Notes under the pieces: model-generated | What the model was told of the DNA's origin: nothing | Database searches by the model: none | Seen by the model: only the letters and a program-made list of their open reading frames with translations | DNA from: an uncultured bacterium | GTDB lineage: Bacteria; Actinomycetota; Coriobacteriia; Coriobacteriales; Eggerthellaceae | DNA length: 17,205 nt | Direction: 5' to 3' | Assembly: GCA_905214325.1 (NCBI GenBank) | Contig: CAJMLT010000032.1 | Location: forward strand, 1 to 17,205 | Position numbers and translations under genes: made by a program | In this document: positions 14,446 to 17,205 of the stretch, in pieces | Position numbering within the stretch: the first letter of the stretch is position 1 | Layout: each line of letters opens with the position of its first letter

Positions 14446-16023
14446 TCAGGCGATCTTGAAGAATCGCGCCTGATGGGCGAAGTCCACCGGCACCTTCATG
14501 GTCAGAAGACTCGTATGATCGAACGCTTTTTTCGTTTTGGTGGAAATGACTTCGGCGGCGCAGACCTCATCACCTTTACGATCAAGGGCGATGCCTTTAT
14601 CTCCCGCCTGCGGCAAGGGTAAGAACTCGTAGGGAAGCGTCACCGCGGCGAATCCTTCTTCATAGGTTTCATCCATCAGGAAAATAGCCTGACCGGGGCA
14701 AGCGGTAACGCACATCCCGCACGCGCTGCACTCCTTTTCCCCGTCAACCGCCGGGAGAGTCGTAATGGTCTCCCCCACTTCGATGCATCCACGAGGACAA
14801 ACGTCCTGGCAGGGATTACAGGGGATGTTCTGGGAGCACTCGATCACCGGATGGGGTCCGGAGACGGAAATGACACCCCCGAAGGAATCCACCTCGTCGT
14901 CGGTGAGATACCCGTGAGTCAACAGGTTTTTCGAAAGGGGTATTCCCTCATCGGTTTGTGTGAAGGTCTTGCCGCGGTTTTGCGGGGCGAACATCCCCTG
15001 GCGCAGTTTCCCCAGAGCAACTTCAAAACCAGCAACCTCTTCCTTTGCCGTAGCGTCATCCAGATAGCCCAAATAGCGTGCCACCTCAACCGCCGAGATG
15101 CGCCCCTCGATCATGGCCGAACTGGCTTCCTCGATGCCCGAAGCATCACCGGCCACATAGATACCGGGAACGGATGTCGTACCTGCTTCATCACACACGG
15201 GGACGCGCCCACCGAAGCGGGGATCTTCGGTCATATCGCAACCGGCCATCGCCAAAAGCTGCGATTGGGGAGAAAGCCCCACAGCTAAACAGATCGTGTC
15301 GACCTCGAAATGCTTTTCGGTTCCGGGAACGAATCGAAACGACGAATCCACCTCGGCGATCGTGACCGCCTGAACCCTGTCCGACCCCTGAGCCTCCACG
15401 ATGGTGTGCGACAGGTAAAACGGCACCCCGGTGCGTGCCAACTTCGATGCGTGCACCCCGTAGCCACCAATTTTAGGAGCGGCATCGACCAAAGCCACCA
15501 CGTCGCATCCCGCCTGGAGCAGCTGGAAGCTCACCACCAAACCAACATTGCCGGTACCCAGCATGAGCACCTTATCACCCGGCCTGACACCGTTGAGATT
15601 CATGAACATCTGAGCAGCACCCGCGCCGATGACACCCGGCAGAGTCCACCCCTCGAAGGTGACCGCATTTTCGGAGGCTCCGGTTGCCACGATGATCGTA
15701 TCGGCCCTATAGTGCTCCAAACGGTCTTCGACATGCACCGTGACTTCCTTGTTAGGGAAGATGCCGGTAACAACGGAGTTGAGCCGAACGTCGACTCCCG
15801 CCGCCGACGCCTCACGGAGAAGGTCTTCCCCTATCTTGATGCCGCGTTCTTTGGCTCGATGCTCCTTGGAGCCGAAGAATTTGTGTATCTGCTTGAACAG
15901 CTGGCCACCGGGACGGGCATTTTCGTCGAACACCACCACGTCGAGTCCATATCCGGCCGCCTGCGTGGCGGCGCAGAGCCCCGAGGGCCCGGCACCGATT
16001 ACTATAAGATCGTATCGCTTCAT
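14446..16023 (-). CDS. FAD/NAD(P)-dependent oxidoreductase with ferredoxin-like Fe-S insert (alpha subunit)
   Basis: Encodes 525 residues. An FAD site (GAGPSG, 10-15; then ENARPGGQ), an ATG motif (V112-A-T-G), a second Rossmann motif for NAD(P) (LGTGNVG, 155-161) and YVAGDASG (289-296) give the disulfide-reductase fold of HcnB/SoxA-type alpha subunits. Unlike those, it carries a C-terminal iron-sulfur segment: C402-x2-C405-x3-C409-P with extra C396 and C413, and C432-x2-C435-x2-C438-x3-C442-P, suggesting two [4Fe-4S] clusters. A proline-dehydrogenase-like complex could thus feed a ferredoxin, NAD(P) or a quinone pathway. AAGGAAA lies before the ATG. The gene follows the [2Fe-2S] gene by 24 bp and precedes the BFD gene by 34 bp, so the complex is encoded by contiguous genes. 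Confidence 0.88.
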   Translation of the reverse strand: MKRYDLIVIGAGPSGLCAATQAAGYGLDVVVFDENARPGGQLFKQIHKFFGSKEHRAKERGIKIGEDLLREASAAGVDVRLNSVVTGIFPNKEVTVHVEDRLEHYRADTIIVATGASENAVTFEGWTLPGVIGAGAAQMFMNLNGVRPGDKVLMLGTGNVGLVVSFQLLQAGCDVVALVDAAPKIGGYGVHASKLARTGVPFYLSHTIVEAQGSDRVQAVTIAEVDSSFRFVPGTEKHFEVDTICLAVGLSPQSQLLAMAGCDMTEDPRFGGRVPVCDEAGTTSVPGIYVAGDASGIEEASSAMIEGRISAVEVARYLGYLDDATAKEEVAGFEVALGKLRQGMFAPQNRGKTFTQTDEGIPLSKNLLTHGYLTDDEVDSFGGVISVSGPHPVIECSQNIPCNPCQDVCPRGCIEVGETITTLPAVDGEKECSACGMCVTACPGQAIFLMDETYEEGFAAVTLPYEFLPLPQAGDKGIALDRKGDEVCAAEVISTKTKKAFDHTSLLTMKVPVDFAHQARFFKIA

Positions 16024-16047
16024 ATCAGATATCTTTCCTTATGATGA

Positions 16048-16365
16048 TTACTTGTTCTCAGCCGTGACGCCATACTGCGTTTGCACCGTGATGCCGGCAG
16101 AAACAGGCGTTATGCACGTACGGACATTCGGCTTACCATCGACCACCATAACGCAGTCCGTGCAACGCCCTATGGCGCAGAACACGCCGCGGGGACGGTC
16201 GTATTTTGAAGTGTGGCGATGCACCATCACGCCGGCAGCCTTCAGAGCTGCCGCGATAGGCTCCCCTTCGAACCCTTGAACTTCCTTGCCATCGTAGAAG
16301 AAGGTAACCGGAGCTCCTTTTTCCGGCTTACCCAATATGGGATGGTCTTCGATTCTCTCCGACAT
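16048..16365 (-). CDS. Sox/Hcn-type [2Fe-2S] ferredoxin-like subunit
   Basis: Encodes 105 residues of the Fer2_4 family (HcnA or the N-terminal part of sarcosine oxidase alpha). After VTFFYDGKEVQGFEGEPIAAAL comes the cluster motif in GVFCAIGRCTDCVMVVDG, read as C-x4-C-x2-C followed by x12-C in NVRTCIT. It should be a small electron-transfer subunit of the dehydrogenase complex. The start was placed at the ATG at 16365, with GAAGGATCG just upstream; the frame is open to 16512, but that extension overlaps the end of the upstream ornithine-cyclodeaminase-type gene and is not homologous. It lies 62 bp after that gene and 24 bp before the FAD/Fe-S subunit. Confidence 0.87.
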   Translation of the reverse strand: MSERIEDHPILGKPEKGAPVTFFYDGKEVQGFEGEPIAAALKAAGVMVHRHTSKYDRPRGVFCAIGRCTDCVMVVDGKPNVRTCITPVSAGITVQTQYGVTAENK

Positions 16366-16427
16366 AGAACGATCCTTCGCTTCGGTATTGATGGGTAAAG
16401 TGATGGGTAGAGTGCGCACGTGTCTTT

Positions 16428-17205
16428 TCAGGCAAACGTGGGCGCATCCCACAGATGGAGTTTCGTGCCGATACCCATCTTCACAGCGTTGTCGTAACAG
16501 TATTTGCCCCATGCCACGTCTTCGACGGGCATGCCGCCGACACTCATGGTTATCACCTGGTCGTCACTTGTTCGACCGGAAGCCTTGCCCAATAAGATGT
16601 CGCCCATGGAAATGATGCGCTCTCGCTCAATCAAGTCGTCGTGAACCATATCGGTGAATTTGCAGCCGAAGATATCCATACCGTAGCCGAACGTGGGGTA
16701 AGGGTATTCACTGGCCCACGCGTCATAAAGACCCATGTCATCAACGACCAACATGCAGTCATCCACGAGAAATCGGTCTTCCACGTCGTAAGCCGACGTC
16801 CCGACGATGAATGCTCCCGGCTTCACCCATTCACCCATGACCTTGGCATACGTAGTGGGATCGGAGGTGGCCGTTGCGCCGAAATACACGCAATCGGAAC
16901 CACGGACGAGAGACTCCAAATCGTCAACCACCTCGATCGTGGTAAAGCAGGGATGCTTTTCCCTGACGTATTCGACGAACGCGTCGATGCCCTTTTGACT
17001 ACGCCCTTTGATCTTGACCGTATCCATTTCCGGGCATTCGGCGGCAAAAGCATCGATAGCCGTGCGACTCATGCCGCCCGGACCGTAAATACCCAGCACC
17101 TTGGAATCCTTGCGGGCGAGGTGTCGAATACCGACGCCGGGAATGCCGCCGGTGCGATATGCGGAAAGGAGATTAGCGGAAAGAAGGGCGATGGGGGCAC
17201 CCGTG
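16428..17205 (-). CDS. Ornithine cyclodeaminase/mu-crystallin family protein, N-terminus cut by window edge
   Basis: The 258 visible residues begin inside the protein; about 60-70 N-terminal residues lie beyond the right edge, since the family runs near 320-330. The frame continues unbroken to 17204, giving TGAPIALLSANLLSAYRTGG, which matches the family's TGAPLAL...RTGA block, then the NAD(P) loop GIYGPGGMSRT. The C-terminus (VGGMPVEDVAWGKYCYDNA) is also typical. Members convert ornithine to proline with loss of ammonia or reduce cyclic imines such as pyrroline-2-carboxylate. A GTG at 17099 is internal, not a start. The gene lies upstream of the [2Fe-2S] subunit, as ocd genes do beside opine oxidases, so it probably acts in the same pathway. 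Substrate unproven. Confidence 0.87.
   Translation of the reverse strand, partial: TGAPIALLSANLLSAYRTGGIPGVGIRHLARKDSKVLGIYGPGGMSRTAIDAFAAECPEMDTVKIKGRSQKGIDAFVEYVREKHPCFTTIEVVDDLESLVRGSDCVYFGATATSDPTTYAKVMGEWVKPGAFIVGTSAYDVEDRFLVDDCMLVVDDMGLYDAWASEYPYPTFGYGMDIFGCKFTDMVHDDLIERERIISMGDILLGKASGRTSDDQVITMSVGGMPVEDVAWGKYCYDNAVKMGIGTKLHLWDAPTFA

Noticed and set aside
16366..16512. 49-residue extension of the [2Fe-2S] subunit
   Set aside because: It overlaps the end of the ornithine-cyclodeaminase-type gene, has no ferredoxin likeness, and the ATG at 16365 has its own ribosome site.
17097..17099. GTG as start of the ornithine-cyclodeaminase-type gene
   Set aside because: The frame continues to the window edge with conserved family sequence (TGAPIALL...RTGG), so the GTG is an internal valine.

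Overview
The window looks like the chromosome of a GC-rich, anaerobic, amino-acid-using actinobacterium, most likely of the Coriobacteriia (Eggerthellaceae-like). The hints are a Tat-exported lipoprotein enzyme, abundant flavin and iron-sulfur redox proteins, an acetate kinase, and strong AGGAGG-type ribosome sites. The lineage is inferred from protein style, not from a marker gene. There is no rRNA, tRNA, CRISPR array, insertion sequence or phage gene.

Layout. (1) 79-1945, minus strand: a rhodanese-domain lipoprotein followed by a Tat-exported amidohydrolase lipoprotein. (2) 2125-4611, minus: a phosphate permease (PiT), a 74-residue two-helix membrane protein and a tandem universal stress protein. 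This operon ends at a clear hairpin terminator and is preceded by four TTACA repeats that resemble a PhoP box. (3) 4624-6186, minus: an XRE-type DNA-binding domain fused to an AlaA-type aminotransferase. Upstream is a regularly spaced array of AAGTTCAATTT-type repeats that looks like its own operator. (4) 6354-7243, plus: a MerR-style promoter with a 19-bp spacer, a leader with two perfect hairpins, and a carboxymuconolactone-decarboxylase/cupin protein. (5) 7250-8104, minus: a DegV-family fatty-acid-binding protein. (6) 8422-12125, plus: an amidophosphoribosyltransferase paralogue with Gly in place of the catalytic Cys2, a cyclophilin-like lipoprotein, acetate kinase with unusual pocket residues, and a guanine-deaminase-like enzyme. 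(7) 12133-17205, minus: six genes in one direction, namely an ornithine-cyclodeaminase-family protein (cut by the window edge), a [2Fe-2S] protein, an FAD/NAD(P) oxidoreductase with two Fe-S motifs, a BFD-type [2Fe-2S] protein, a DAO-family FAD dehydrogenase and a class I glutamine-amidotransferase-like hydrolase.

How the parts fit. Region 7 reads as a membrane-independent, multi-subunit amino-acid or imino-acid dehydrogenase. It resembles archaeal proline dehydrogenase, HcnABC and opine oxidases. The DAO subunit would oxidise the substrate, electrons would pass through FAD and Fe-S centres, and the ornithine-cyclodeaminase-type reductase would act on the imine product or its precursor. The GATase-like gene may release the substrate from a gamma-glutamyl form.

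The strongest candidates for undescribed biology are the XRE-aminotransferase fusion with its repeat array, the Cys-less PurF paralogue in a four-gene cluster, and the split dehydrogenase operon ending in a GATase. Convergent gene pairs meet with only 6-7 bp between stop codons and no visible terminator.
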